From: Escherichia coli
GTDB lineage: Bacteria > Pseudomonadota > Gammaproteobacteria > Enterobacterales > Enterobacteriaceae
Assembly: GCF_036503815.1 (NCBI RefSeq)
Contig: NZ_AP027764.1
Span: 2,108,001 to 2,172,000 of the forward strand
Direction of reading: 5' to 3'
DNA: 64,000 bases
Shown here: positions 17,151-25,632 of the stretch, piece by piece
Position numbering within the stretch: position 1 is the stretch's first letter
How the letters are laid out: each line of letters begins with the position of its first letter
Translations under genes and position numbers: made by a program
Notes under the pieces: model-generated
Database searches by the model: none
What the model was told of the DNA's origin: nothing
The model's input: only the letters and a program-made list of their open reading frames with translations

Positions 17151-18638
17151 TTAAATCACCTCTTCGATAACCCACACGCTAACGCTGCCGCCGTTGCAAA
17201 AGAAGGTCGCTTCGCCGTTTTCGTCGGTTACTACACTTTCTTGCCGGTTCCCCAGAAAATCACGCCAGGTTTTATTGCCGTAATTCTCTCCTAAATGAAT
17301 GGTTTTTTCGCCATCATCTCCGTTCGACATGACCACCACGCAGCCGGGATATTCGTCGGTGCCACTGCGGCTAAAGGCAATGCAGTTCGGATGGTCGAAA
17401 AATAACGTCTGTACACCGTGGGCGAAACGCTGACGGGCGAGAATTAACTCATCAAGTTGTTCGATTATTGGCATATCTATCGGATAGGTTTGCCCGTCAC
17501 CACCGACATCTTCGTAATGTGCACCGTAGAGATCCGGATAGAACACCGAAGGAACGCCATTTTCCCGCAACAAAATTAGGGCGTACGCCAGCGGTTTAAA
17601 CCACGGTTCGACCGGCGCTTCGAGGGCTTGCAACGGTTGGGTGTCGTGGTTGGCAACGAGGGTTACGGCGTGAAAAGGATCGGCTTCCACCAACGTCCCA
17701 GTGAAAATCTGCGTCATGTCGTAGTCGCGCCCCATGCGCGATGCTTCATGGAATTTCATTTGCAGCGGCGCATCAAACAACATGGTTTTGCCTTCCACCT
17801 GATCTATATACGTTTGCAGTTTATCGACTTCATGCGACCAGTATTCCGCCACAATAAACAGCGGCTTTGGCGCAACTTCTTGTACGTGTTCGATCCACTC
17901 TTTATAAAACCACGCCGGAATATGTTTGACCGCATCAAGACGAAAACCGTCGCATTGTGTTTGTTCCATCACCCAGCGCGCCCAGTATTTAATCTCTTCC
18001 GTCACGGCATGATTGCGAAAATCGATATTCTCGCCCATCAGGTAATCGAAATTACCGAGTTCATCATCAACCTGATCGTTCCAGCCTTCGCCGGTGTAGT
18101 CGTTAACAATTTTAAATATGCCATCTTCATCAGGATTTTCGATATGGTCGATACCGCTAAAACATTTGAAATCCCAGATAAACTGCGAGTATTGCCCGGC
18201 ACGGGCGGGGAAGGTGTAACGCGTCCAGCCTTCGCACTCAATGATTTCTTCGTCAATTTGCGTACGGTCATCAGCATTTACACGCTGCACGCGAATAGCT
18301 TCTTTTTCATCTGCGCCCATTTTGTGGTTGACTACCACGTCCAACAGCACCGCAATGTCATTACGTTTCAGGGCGTCAATGGCGGCCAGCAGTTGTGCTT
18401 TATCGCCATATTTAGTAGGGATGCTGCCTTTCTGATCAAACTCGCCTAAATCAAATAAATCATAGGAGTCGTAGCCGACCGAGTACCCGCCCGATGCGCC
18501 TTTATAGGCTGGCGGTAACCAGACCATATTGATACCAATATCATTAAAACCGTCGGCGCGCTCGGCCAGTTCAGGCCAGAGCTTACCGCCTTCCGGGTAA
18601 TACCAGTGAAAACATTGTAACAGCGTGGGATTACGCAT
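17151..18638 (-). CDS. amyA: AmyA, cytoplasmic alpha-amylase
   Basis: The protein has 495 residues and belongs to glycoside hydrolase family 13. No signal peptide is present, so the enzyme is cytoplasmic. The three catalytic acids are visible: D235 (GFRLDAVKH), E265 (FIVAEYW) and D332 (VANHDT); the conserved DVVVNH motif is at 100-105. It hydrolyses internal alpha-1,4 bonds of maltodextrins and glycogen-type glucans. The gene stands between yedD and fliT, transcribed with the fliDST direction, and has no evident flagellar role. Confidence 0.97.
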   Translation of the reverse strand: MRNPTLLQCFHWYYPEGGKLWPELAERADGFNDIGINMVWLPPAYKGASGGYSVGYDSYDLFDLGEFDQKGSIPTKYGDKAQLLAAIDALKRNDIAVLLDVVVNHKMGADEKEAIRVQRVNADDRTQIDEEIIECEGWTRYTFPARAGQYSQFIWDFKCFSGIDHIENPDEDGIFKIVNDYTGEGWNDQVDDELGNFDYLMGENIDFRNHAVTEEIKYWARWVMEQTQCDGFRLDAVKHIPAWFYKEWIEHVQEVAPKPLFIVAEYWSHEVDKLQTYIDQVEGKTMLFDAPLQMKFHEASRMGRDYDMTQIFTGTLVEADPFHAVTLVANHDTQPLQALEAPVEPWFKPLAYALILLRENGVPSVFYPDLYGAHYEDVGGDGQTYPIDMPIIEQLDELILARQRFAHGVQTLFFDHPNCIAFSRSGTDEYPGCVVVMSNGDDGEKTIHLGENYGNKTWRDFLGNRQESVVTDENGEATFFCNGGSVSVWVIEEVI

Positions 18639-18715
18639 TCTTCGACTCCATTCAAGGGGAACATTAGAAGCGTAGCCGTAATCGGATTATTCGCGAGCCA
18701 TCGGCTCGTTAAGAT

Positions 18716-19081
18716 TCAAAAGAGGTTATCCTGCGGAGCCAGCACAAAGCCGCCCTGATCGCCATAGGCACTTAACACCGATTTTTGCACCGATGACTGA
18801 CCGACCAGTTTCGCCAGTTCATCCATCCGAATCTGCAATAACTGCTTTACCCTGCTTTCGTTGTCGAGAATCAGGCGCAGCATCGGGCGGAGTTGCTCCT
18901 GCATCGTGGTGGACGGATCAATCTCTTCAGTCAGATGTGCAATCTCCTGCACCGCATTCACATACGCCATTTCGCTGGCGATGAGTTCGTCCCATTGTTC
19001 TTCTGTCGCCAGGCGTAACATGAGCTGGCTTTTTTCGACGAGTTGTTGCCAGGCGAAATACAAATGCGGTGCATTGTTCAT
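18716..19081 (-). CDS. fliT: FliT, FliD export chaperone and FlhDC antagonist
   Basis: The protein has 121 residues and is all helical, with the family pattern of four helices and an inhibitory C-terminal helix. FliT binds the cap protein FliD before export; free FliT binds FlhC and lowers class 2 transcription, giving feedback on cap assembly. It is the last gene of fliDST, and its start overlaps the fliS stop by one base. It is intact and near-identical to K-12 as I recall. Confidence 0.97.
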   Translation of the reverse strand: MNNAPHLYFAWQQLVEKSQLMLRLATEEQWDELIASEMAYVNAVQEIAHLTEEIDPSTTMQEQLRPMLRLILDNESRVKQLLQIRMDELAKLVGQSSVQKSVLSAYGDQGGFVLAPQDNLF

Positions 19082-19491
19082 CAGACTGGGTCCTGAATCA
19101 AAGAAGGGGAGAGTAACGACTCTTTCCAGGCATCGGCAATGTTACGCATTAATGCTTCCACTTCTTCGACTGCGGAGACATCGTTGCGTAAATTGGCTTG
19201 CAGCAAGCGCCTGACCATATAGCTATAAAGAGCAATCAAGTTTTGGGTTAGTTCGTCTTTGCTCTCTTCATCAAGACTCACCCGCAGCCCGTTCTCAATG
19301 ATGTTGATCGCTTTTGACAAAGAGACGCCTTTGCCTTGCTGATTGTTGTCCTGCATAAACAGGCGCGCTCTAACCAGTGCGCTCAGCACTCCATCAAATA
19401 GCATGGTGACCAGCTGCTGCTGGCTGGCGCTCATTACGGCGCTTTCGACGCCAATTTGTGCATAGGCCTGGGTGCCTTTTGCCGCGTACAT
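19081..19491 (-). CDS. fliS: FliS, flagellin export chaperone
   Basis: The protein has 136 residues in the four-helix FliS fold, beginning MYAAKGTQAYAQIGVESAVMSASQ with the conserved Tyr-rich N-terminus. FliS binds the disordered C-terminus of FliC, prevents premature polymerisation and delivers it to FlhA. It sits between fliD (24-bp gap) and fliT (1-bp overlap). Confidence 0.97.
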   Translation of the reverse strand: MYAAKGTQAYAQIGVESAVMSASQQQLVTMLFDGVLSALVRARLFMQDNNQQGKGVSLSKAINIIENGLRVSLDEESKDELTQNLIALYSYMVRRLLQANLRNDVSAVEEVEALMRNIADAWKESLLSPSLIQDPV

Positions 19492-19515
19492 GACCTGTCT
19501 CCCGATGAATATTGA

Positions 19516-20922
19516 TTACTTGGAATTACTGTTGTTTTCGAACTGCTGCGTTAAGTAGCTGCTGGTGCTGTTTAACGAGGTCATTAAAACGTCCAGTTGG
19601 GTAAATTGTTCTTTGTAGCGAGCGACCTGCGCATCAATGCGATCGCTGGCGGCGTTGTAGTCTTTAGTTAACTTATTCAGGGTCTTACTAACGCCATCGG
19701 TAGCGGCTTTAATAATGCCCGTTGTCGAAAGCCAACTGGTCAGGTTGCTGCCGATGGTGGTCGTGATGCCGGTTTTTTTACCATCGCCAACAATCAATGC
19801 ACCTACGCCGCTGGCATCTTTTTTCAGTGCAGCGGTGAGTTTGTCGGCATCCAGTTCCAGTTTGCCATCGCTGGGATCGGTCGTGATACCAATCTGCGCC
19901 AACGTTTTATAGTTGGAAGAACTAACGGTATTACTCAGCATCGATTTCAACTGCGTCTGAATCGTCCGCAACGTGGAGTCGCCGAGCAGTGCGCCATTGC
20001 TAGAACTCTGGCTATCAGCCCCCGCATCTACGGCGGTGTATTTGGTCAGGTTGCTGAAGGTATCTATTAGCGAGTTATAGGCATTCACCCAGTCTTTAAT
20101 CGCCGTTTGCGCTTTGGAGGTGTCCTGAGTGATGGTTAGCGTCTGGTTGCCCGTGGTGACATCGTTCAGGTTCAGGGTGATGTTTTCCAGCGCGTCGCTG
20201 ATGGTGTTGCTGCTGTTCTCAATGGCGACGTTGTTGACCGTCAGCTGCGCATTCTGGGCGGCGACCGAGACCTCCATACCGTTGCTGCTGGCACTGGCGT
20301 CATAGCCCATAAAACTTTGTAGCGCATCATCACCGCTGACCGAGAGTGTCATCGCATTATCAAGGCCGGTGTCATTTGATGTGACTGACAGACGATATTC
20401 ACCATTACCCACGTTAATGATGCTTGCGCTTACGCCTACTTTTGCGTTGTTGATAGCATCACGGATCCCGCTTAACGACGAGTTAGCTGCGCTGATATCA
20501 ATGGTAATCGGATCTTTGTCGCCGCCTTGTTGAATGGTGATTTTACTGTCGCTGGTGGCGATCGCCGTTTTCGTATCATCTCTGGTGGTGCGCGTGGTCA
20601 GGGTTTGCGCCTGCGCCAGATGGGTGACGCTGATGGTGTATTTCCCGGCGATGGCGTTACCAGCGGTGGTGGCACTGAACGCGGTGGTGCTGCTGGTAGT
20701 GCTGGTGGCGGAAAAAAGATCGGCTTTAGACAATGCAGTATTGGCGGTCTGGAAAGTCGTCAACGCGCTTTTCAGCGTACCGTAGGCGCTAAGTTTAGCG
20801 GTAAACGACGATTGCTGATTTGAAATAGGGGTTAGCGTCGCTTTTTGCGTGGCGGTGAGGCTATCAAGGATTGAACTTAAATCCAGACCTGACCCGACTC
20901 CCAGCGATGAAATACTTGCCAT
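19516..20922 (-). CDS. fliD: FliD, filament cap protein
   Basis: The protein has 468 residues, with conserved N- and C-terminal coiled-coil regions (start MASISSLGVGSGLDLSSILDSL, end LTQQFENNSNSK) flanking a Thr/Ser-rich exposed middle. FliD caps the growing filament and guides flagellin folding. Its length and termini match E. coli. It has its own exact-consensus sigma-28 promoter in the fliD-fliC spacer. Confidence 0.97.
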   Translation of the reverse strand: MASISSLGVGSGLDLSSILDSLTATQKATLTPISNQQSSFTAKLSAYGTLKSALTTFQTANTALSKADLFSATSTTSSTTAFSATTAGNAIAGKYTISVTHLAQAQTLTTRTTRDDTKTAIATSDSKITIQQGGDKDPITIDISAANSSLSGIRDAINNAKVGVSASIINVGNGEYRLSVTSNDTGLDNAMTLSVSGDDALQSFMGYDASASSNGMEVSVAAQNAQLTVNNVAIENSSNTISDALENITLNLNDVTTGNQTLTITQDTSKAQTAIKDWVNAYNSLIDTFSNLTKYTAVDAGADSQSSSNGALLGDSTLRTIQTQLKSMLSNTVSSSNYKTLAQIGITTDPSDGKLELDADKLTAALKKDASGVGALIVGDGKKTGITTTIGSNLTSWLSTTGIIKAATDGVSKTLNKLTKDYNAASDRIDAQVARYKEQFTQLDVLMTSLNSTSSYLTQQFENNSNSK

Positions 20923-20965
20923 ACGATTTCCTTTTATCTTTCGACACGTAAAACGAATACCGGGG

Positions 20966-20992
20966 TTATCGGCCTGAATTGCGCAAAGTTTA
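20966..20992 (-). promoter_or_regulatory. Sigma-28 promoter of fliDST
   Basis: On the minus strand the sequence is TAAA, 15 bp, GCCGATAA: the -35 is the complement of 20989-20992 and the -10 the complement of 20966-20973. This is an exact match to the FliA consensus at the ideal spacing, about 45 bp upstream of the fliD start. Confidence 0.93.
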
Positions 20993-21084
20993 CGTTTAAT
21001 TGTTTTTTTTAATAGCGGGAATAAGGGGCAGAGAAAAGAGTATTTCGGCGACTAACAAAAAATGGCTGTTTGTGAAAAAAATTC

Positions 21085-21111
21085 TAAAGGTTGTTTTACG
21101 ACAGACGATAA
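21085..21111 (+). promoter_or_regulatory. Sigma-28 promoter of fliC
   Basis: TAAA at 21085-21088, a 15-bp spacer, and GACGATAA at 21104-21111. This is one mismatch (A for C) from the -10 consensus GCCGATAA. It lies about 76 bp upstream of the fliC start, leaving a 5' leader of roughly 65-70 nt with an AGGATAACG sequence before the ATG. Confidence 0.92.
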
Positions 21112-21187
21112 CAGGGTTGACGGCGATTGAGCCGACGGGTGGAAACCCAATACGTAATCAACGACTTGCAATATAGGATAACGAATC

Positions 21188-23005
21188 ATGGCACAAGTCA
21201 TTAATACCAACAGCCTCTCGCTGATCACTCAAAATAATATCAACAAGAACCAGTCTGCGCTGTCGACTTCTATCGAGCGTCTTTCTTCTGGTCTGCGTAT
21301 TAACAGCGCGAAAGATGACGCCGCAGGTCAGGCGATTGCAAACCGCTTCACTTCTAACATTAAAGGTCTGACTCAGGCCGCACGTAACGCTAACGATGGT
21401 ATCTCTCTGGCGCAGACCACTGAAGGCGCACTGTCTGAGATTAACAACAACTTACAACGTGTGCGTGAGTTGACTGTACAGGCGACCACCGGTACTAACT
21501 CTGATTCTGACCTGGCTTCTATTCAGGACGAAATCAAATCCCGTTTGTCTGAAATTGACCGCGTATCCGGGCAGACCCAGTTCAACGGCGTGAACGTATT
21601 GTCTAAAGATGGCTCCCTGAAAATTCAGGTTGGCGCAAATGATGGTCAGACTATCTCTATCGACCTGAAGAAAATTGACTCTGATACTCTGGGTTTGAAT
21701 GGTTTCAACGTTAATGGTTCTGGTACCATTGCAAACAAAGCGGCCACAATCAGTGACTTGACTGCTCAGAAAGCCGTTGACAACGGTGATGGTACTTATA
21801 AAGTTACAACTAGCAACGCTGCACTTACTGCATCTCAGGCATTAAGTAAGCTGAGTGATGGCGATACTGTAGATATTGCAACCTATGCTGGTGGTACAAG
21901 TTCAACAGTTAGTTATAAATACGACGCAGATGCAGGTAACTTCAGTTATAACAATACTGCAAACAAAACAAGTGCTGCGGCTGGAACTCTGGCAGATACT
22001 CTTCTCCCGGCAGCTGGCCAGACTAAAACCGGTACTTACAAGGCTGCTACTGGTGATGTTAACTTTAATGTTGACGCAACTGGTAATCTGACAATTGGCG
22101 GACAGCAAGCCTACCTGACTACTGATGGTAACCTTACAACAAACAACTCCGGTGGTGCGGCTGCTGCAACTCTTAAAGAGCTGTTTACTCTTGCTGGCGA
22201 TGGTAAATCTCTGGGGAACGACGGTACTGCTACCGTTACTCTGGATAATACTACGTATAATTTCAAAGCTGCTGCGGACGTTACTGATGGTCCTGGTGTC
22301 ATCGCTGCTGCTGGTGTAACTTATACAGCCACTGTTTCTAAAGATGTCATTCTGGCACAACTGCAATCTGCAAGTCAGGCAGCAGCAACCGCTACCGACG
22401 GTGATACTGTCGCAACGATCAACTATAAATCTGGTGTCATGATCGGTTCCGCTACCTTTACCAATGGTAAAGGTACTGCCGATGGTATGACTTCTGGTAC
22501 AACTCCAGTCGTAGCTACAGGTGCTAAAGCTGTATATGTTGATGGCAACAATGAACTGACTTCCACTGCATCTTACGATACGACTTACTCTGTCAACGCA
22601 GATACAGGCGCAGTAAAAGTGGTATCAGGTACTGGTACTGGTAAATTTGAAGCTGTTGCTGGTGCGGATGCTTATGTAAGCAAAGATGGCAAATTAACGA
22701 CAGAAACCACCAGTGCAGGCACTGCAACCAAAGATCCTCTGGCTGCCCTGGATGCTGCTATCAGCTCCATCGACAAATTCCGTTCATCCCTGGGTGCTAT
22801 CCAGAACCGTCTGGATTCCGCCGTCACCAACCTGAACAACACCACTACCAACCTGTCTGAAGCGCAGTCCCGTATTCAGGACGCCGACTATGCGACCGAA
22901 GTGTCCAACATGTCGAAAGCGCAGATCATCCAGCAGGCCGGTAACTCCGTGCTGGCAAAAGCCAACCAGGTACCGCAGCAGGTTCTGTCTCTGCTGCAGG
23001 GTTAA
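21188..23005 (+). CDS. fliC: FliC flagellin, H antigen of a non-K-12 type
   Basis: The protein has 605 residues. The conserved D0/D1 ends are standard E. coli: the start MAQVINTNSLSLITQNNINK, and the C-terminus from about residue 515 (KDPLAALDAAISSIDKF) to QQVLSLLQG. The ends polymerise and are recognised by FliS and by Toll-like receptor 5. The middle (about residues 176-512) is the exposed D2/D3 antigenic part and differs from the K-12 type. It opens with GLNGFNVNGSGTIANKAATISDL, a segment I recall from the H6/H7-like group, then diverges into repeated Gly/Thr/Ala-rich beta strands. I cannot name the H serotype from memory. Codons in the middle are more AT-rich and less optimised than in the ends, consistent with exchange by recombination. 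Confidence 0.98.
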   Translation: MAQVINTNSLSLITQNNINKNQSALSTSIERLSSGLRINSAKDDAAGQAIANRFTSNIKGLTQAARNANDGISLAQTTEGALSEINNNLQRVRELTVQATTGTNSDSDLASIQDEIKSRLSEIDRVSGQTQFNGVNVLSKDGSLKIQVGANDGQTISIDLKKIDSDTLGLNGFNVNGSGTIANKAATISDLTAQKAVDNGDGTYKVTTSNAALTASQALSKLSDGDTVDIATYAGGTSSTVSYKYDADAGNFSYNNTANKTSAAAGTLADTLLPAAGQTKTGTYKAATGDVNFNVDATGNLTIGGQQAYLTTDGNLTTNNSGGAAAATLKELFTLAGDGKSLGNDGTATVTLDNTTYNFKAAADVTDGPGVIAAAGVTYTATVSKDVILAQLQSASQAAATATDGDTVATINYKSGVMIGSATFTNGKGTADGMTSGTTPVVATGAKAVYVDGNNELTSTASYDTTYSVNADTGAVKVVSGTGTGKFEAVAGADAYVSKDGKLTTETTSAGTATKDPLAALDAAISSIDKFRSSLGAIQNRLDSAVTNLNNTTTNLSEAQSRIQDADYATEVSNMSKAQIIQQAGNSVLAKANQVPQQVLSLLQG

Positions 23006-23047
23006 TCGTCGTAACCTGATTAACTGAGACTGACGGCAACGCCAAAT

Positions 23048-23148
23048 TGCCTGATGCGCTGCGCTTATCAGGCCTACAAGGTGAATTGCAATTTATTGAA
23101 TTTGCATATTTTTGTAGGCCAGATAAGGCGTTCACGCCGCATCCGGCA
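23048..23148. repeat. BIME: two REP units in opposite orientation
   Basis: One REP unit (TGCCTGATGCGCTGCGCTTATCAGGCCTAC, 23048-23077) is followed by an AT-rich linker and a second, inverted unit (23114-23148, GTAGGCCAGATAAGGCGTTC then ACGCCGCATCCGGCA). This is the normal BIME arrangement in E. coli 3' UTRs, where it blocks 3' exonucleases and can bind gyrase or IHF. Confidence 0.9.
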
Positions 23149-23178
23149 ACATGAAGCGTAATTTGTCAGCAACGTGTT

Positions 23179-23201
23179 CCCCGCCACCGGCGGGGTTTTT
23201 T
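23179..23201 (+). terminator. fliC rho-independent terminator
   Basis: The stem CCCCGCC / GGCGGGG with an ACC loop is followed by six T residues. It follows the BIME and lies about 120 bp before fliA. Confidence 0.9.
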
Positions 23202-23290
23202 CTGTCCGCAATTTACCGGTAACCCCCAAATAACCCCTCATTTCACCCACTAATCGTCCGATTAAAAACCCTGCAGAAACGGATAATCAT

Positions 23291-23298
23291 GCCGATAA
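23291..23298 (+). promoter_or_regulatory. Candidate sigma-28 -10 element upstream of fliA
   Basis: GCCGATAA is present 26 bp before the fliA start. No TAAA lies at the ideal 15-bp spacing (TGCA is found instead), while TAAA occurs further upstream at about 23262. Autogenous FliA control of fliA in addition to FlhDC activation is known for E. coli; this element is the likely site, but the -35 is weak. Confidence 0.5.
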
Positions 23299-23323
23299 CT
23301 CATATAACGCAGGGCTGTTTATC

Positions 23324-24043
23324 GTGAATTCACTCTATACCGCTGAAGGTGTAATGGATAAACACTCGCTGTGGCAGCGTTATGTCCCGCTGGTGCGTCA
23401 CGAAGCATTGCGCCTGCAGGTTCGACTGCCCGCGAGCGTGGAACTTGACGATCTGCTACAGGCGGGCGGCATTGGGTTACTTAATGCCGTCGAACGCTAT
23501 GACGCCCTACAAGGAACGGCATTTACAACTTACGCAGTGCAGCGTATCCGTGGCGCTATGCTGGATGAACTTCGCAGCCGTGACTGGGTGCCGCGCAGCG
23601 TGCGACGCAACGCGCGTGAAGTGGCACAGGCAATAGGGCAACTGGAGCAGGAACTTGGCCGCAATGCCACGGAAACTGAGGTTGCGGAACGTTTAGGGAT
23701 CGATATTGCCGACTATCGCCAAATGTTGCTCGACACCAATAACAGCCAGCTCTTCTCCTACGATGAGTGGCGCGAAGAGCACGGCGATAGCATTGAACTG
23801 GTTACTGATGATCATCAGCGAGAAAACCCGCTACAACAACTGCTGGACAGTAATCTGCGCCAGCGGGTGATGGAAGCCATCGAAATGTTGCCGGAGCGCG
23901 AAAAACTGGTATTAACCCTCTATTACCAGGAAGAGCTGAATCTCAAAGAGATTGGCGCGGTGCTGGAGGTCGGGGAATCGCGGGTCAGTCAGTTACACAG
24001 CCAGGCCATTAAACGGTTACGCACTAAACTGGGTAAGTTATAA
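23324..24043 (+). CDS. fliA: FliA, sigma-28 factor for class 3 flagellar genes
   Basis: The protein has 239 residues and starts at GTG (23324), MNSLYTAEGVMDKHSLWQRYVP. A Met at residue 11 is an alternative start. Region 2 (about 20-90; DDLLQAGGIGLLNAVERYD and YAVQRIRGAMLDELRSRDW), region 3 (about 95-150) and region 4 with its helix-turn-helix (about 185-235; LNLKEIGAVLEVGESRVSQLHSQAI) are all present. FliA directs RNA polymerase to the TAAA-N15-GCCGATAA promoters in this window and is held in check by FlgM, which is not in this window. It is the first gene of fliAZ. Confidence 0.98.
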   Translation: MNSLYTAEGVMDKHSLWQRYVPLVRHEALRLQVRLPASVELDDLLQAGGIGLLNAVERYDALQGTAFTTYAVQRIRGAMLDELRSRDWVPRSVRRNAREVAQAIGQLEQELGRNATETEVAERLGIDIADYRQMLLDTNNSQLFSYDEWREEHGDSIELVTDDHQRENPLQQLLDSNLRQRVMEAIEMLPEREKLVLTLYYQEELNLKEIGAVLEVGESRVSQLHSQAIKRLRTKLGKL

Positions 24044-24088
24044 CGTCAGTAAATGCCGCACTTTAATTTTGACTACCAGGAGTTCTTA

Positions 24089-24640
24089 ATGATGGTGCAG
24101 CACCTGAAAAGACGGCCATTAAGCCGCTATCTTAAAGACTTTAAACACAGCCAGACCCATTGCGCGCATTGCCGTAAATTACTCGATCGCATTACCCTCG
24201 TTCGCGACGGCAAAATAGTGAATAAAATCGAGATTTCCCGCCTGGACACGCTGCTTGATGAAAATGGCTGGCAAGTGGAACAAAAATCATGGGCGGCATT
24301 GTGCCGATTCTGCGGTGATTTACATTGCAAAACACAGAGTGATTTTTTCGATATTATCGGCTTTAAGCAATTTCTTTTTGAGCAAACTGAAATGAGCCCA
24401 GGTACGGTGCGTGAATATGTCGTTCGTCTGCGCCGTTTGGGTAATCATCTTCACGAGCAAAATATTTCCCTCGATCAGCTGCAGGACGGTTTCCTTGATG
24501 AAATCCTCGCCCCGTGGCTGCCCACTACCAGCACCAACAATTACCGCATCGCGTTACGGAAGTATCAACACTATCAGCGTCAAACGTGTACCGGACTTGT
24601 GCAGAAATCCTCCAGCCTGCCTGCTTCTGATATATATTAA
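24089..24640 (+). CDS. fliZ: FliZ, repressor of sigma-S dependent genes
   Basis: The protein has 183 residues from the ATG at 24089 (MMVQHLKRRPLSRYL), preceded by CCAGGAG. Residues about 100-165 resemble the SAM-like core-binding domain of tyrosine recombinases without a catalytic domain, used here for DNA binding at sigma-S-like promoters. FliZ lowers RpoS-dependent expression during motility and so favours swimming over curli. Two Cys-x2-Cys pairs (CAHCRK and CRFCGD) lie in the N-terminal half and could bind a metal; I do not know whether they do. It follows fliA by 45 bp. Confidence 0.96.
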   Translation: MMVQHLKRRPLSRYLKDFKHSQTHCAHCRKLLDRITLVRDGKIVNKIEISRLDTLLDENGWQVEQKSWAALCRFCGDLHCKTQSDFFDIIGFKQFLFEQTEMSPGTVREYVVRLRRLGNHLHEQNISLDQLQDGFLDEILAPWLPTTSTNNYRIALRKYQHYQRQTCTGLVQKSSSLPASDIY

Positions 24641-24727
24641 ATAAGAATAAGATGTAGCGGAGTTGTTTTTGTGTTTACAAACAATGGCTCTACACTGCAA
24701 ACAGACATAACAACATTCGGGGTGAAT

Positions 24728-25528
24728 ATGAAATTAGCACATCTGGGACGTCAGGCATTGATGGGTGTGATGGCCGTGGCGCTGGTTGCGGGCATGAGCG
24801 TTAAAAGTTTTGCAGATGAAGGTCTGCTTAATAAAGTTAAAGAGCGCGGTACGCTGCTCGTAGGGCTGGAAGGAACTTATCCGCCGTTCAGTTTTCAGGG
24901 GGATGACGGCAAATTAACCGGTTTTGAAGTGGAATTCGCCCAACAGCTGGCAAAACATCTTGGCGTTGAGGCGTCACTAAAACCGACCAAATGGGACGGT
25001 ATGCTGGCGTCGCTGGACTCTAAACGCATTGATGTGGTGATTAACCAGGTCACCATTTCTGACGAGCGCAAGAAAAAATACGATTTCTCTACCCCGTACA
25101 CCATTTCCGGTATTCAGGCGCTGGTGAAAAAAGGTAACGAAGGCAGCATTAAAACGGCTGATGATCTGAAAGGCAAAAAAGTGGGTGTCGGTCTGGGCAC
25201 CAACTATGAAGAGTGGCTGCGCCAAAATGTTCAGGGCGTCGATGTGCGTACCTATGATGATGACCCGACCAAATATCAGGATCTGCGCGTAGGCCGTATT
25301 GATGCGATCCTCGTTGACCGTCTGGCTGCGCTGGATCTGGTGAAGAAAACCAACGATACGCTGGCAGTAACCGGTGAAGCATTCTCCCGTCAGGAGTCTG
25401 GCGTAGCGCTGCGTAAAGGAAATGAAGACCTGCTGAAAGCGGTGAATGATGCAATTGCGGAAATGCAAAAAGATGGCACTCTGCAAGCCCTTTCTGAAAA
25501 ATGGTTTGGTGCTGATGTGACCAAATAA
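24728..25528 (+). CDS. tcyJ: TcyJ (FliY), periplasmic cystine-binding protein
   Basis: The protein has 266 residues with a signal peptide cleaved after SFA (about residue 29). The mature protein is a solute-binding family 3 domain: GLEGTYPPFSF, FEVEFAQQLAK and DVVINQVTISDERKKKYDFS are hallmark segments. It delivers L-cystine (also reported for diaminopimelate and selenocystine) to TcyL/TcyN. The frame is open upstream to 24671, but the ATG at 24728 begins the signal peptide. Its old name fliY reflects position after fliAZ, not a role in the flagellum. Confidence 0.97.
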   Translation: MKLAHLGRQALMGVMAVALVAGMSVKSFADEGLLNKVKERGTLLVGLEGTYPPFSFQGDDGKLTGFEVEFAQQLAKHLGVEASLKPTKWDGMLASLDSKRIDVVINQVTISDERKKKYDFSTPYTISGIQALVKKGNEGSIKTADDLKGKKVGVGLGTNYEEWLRQNVQGVDVRTYDDDPTKYQDLRVGRIDAILVDRLAALDLVKKTNDTLAVTGEAFSRQESGVALRKGNEDLLKAVNDAIAEMQKDGTLQALSEKWFGADVTK

Positions 25529-25541
25529 TCAGCATAATGAC

Positions 25542-25573
25542 AAAAAAGGGCGCTTTCACTAGCGCCTTTTTTA
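25542..25573 (+). terminator. Terminator/attenuator between tcyJ and dcyD
   Basis: The stem AAAAAAGGGCGCT / AGCGCCTTTTTT with a TTCACT loop is followed by further Ts. It would let the binding-protein gene be expressed more than the downstream dcyD-tcyLN genes. Confidence 0.88.
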
Positions 25574-25632
25574 TTTACGCGTTTTCAGCGTGCATAATAA
25601 GAAAATCACAACAACACACATCGGAGGCTGTT

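Larger units (their letters stand above)
23006..23201 (+). ncRNA. fliX: fliC 3' UTR, likely source of the FliX sRNA
   Basis: The 3' UTR from the fliC stop to its terminator is about 195 nt and holds a pair of inverted REP units. Published work describes an Hfq-bound sigma-28 dependent sRNA, FliX, derived from the fliC 3' UTR that targets flagellar and ribosomal mRNAs. The exact processing ends cannot be read from the sequence, so the coordinates mark the whole UTR. Confidence 0.45.

Noticed and set aside
17628..18449. A 273-codon plus-strand ORF opposite amyA
   Set aside because: Antisense to a complete GH13 enzyme with all catalytic residues.
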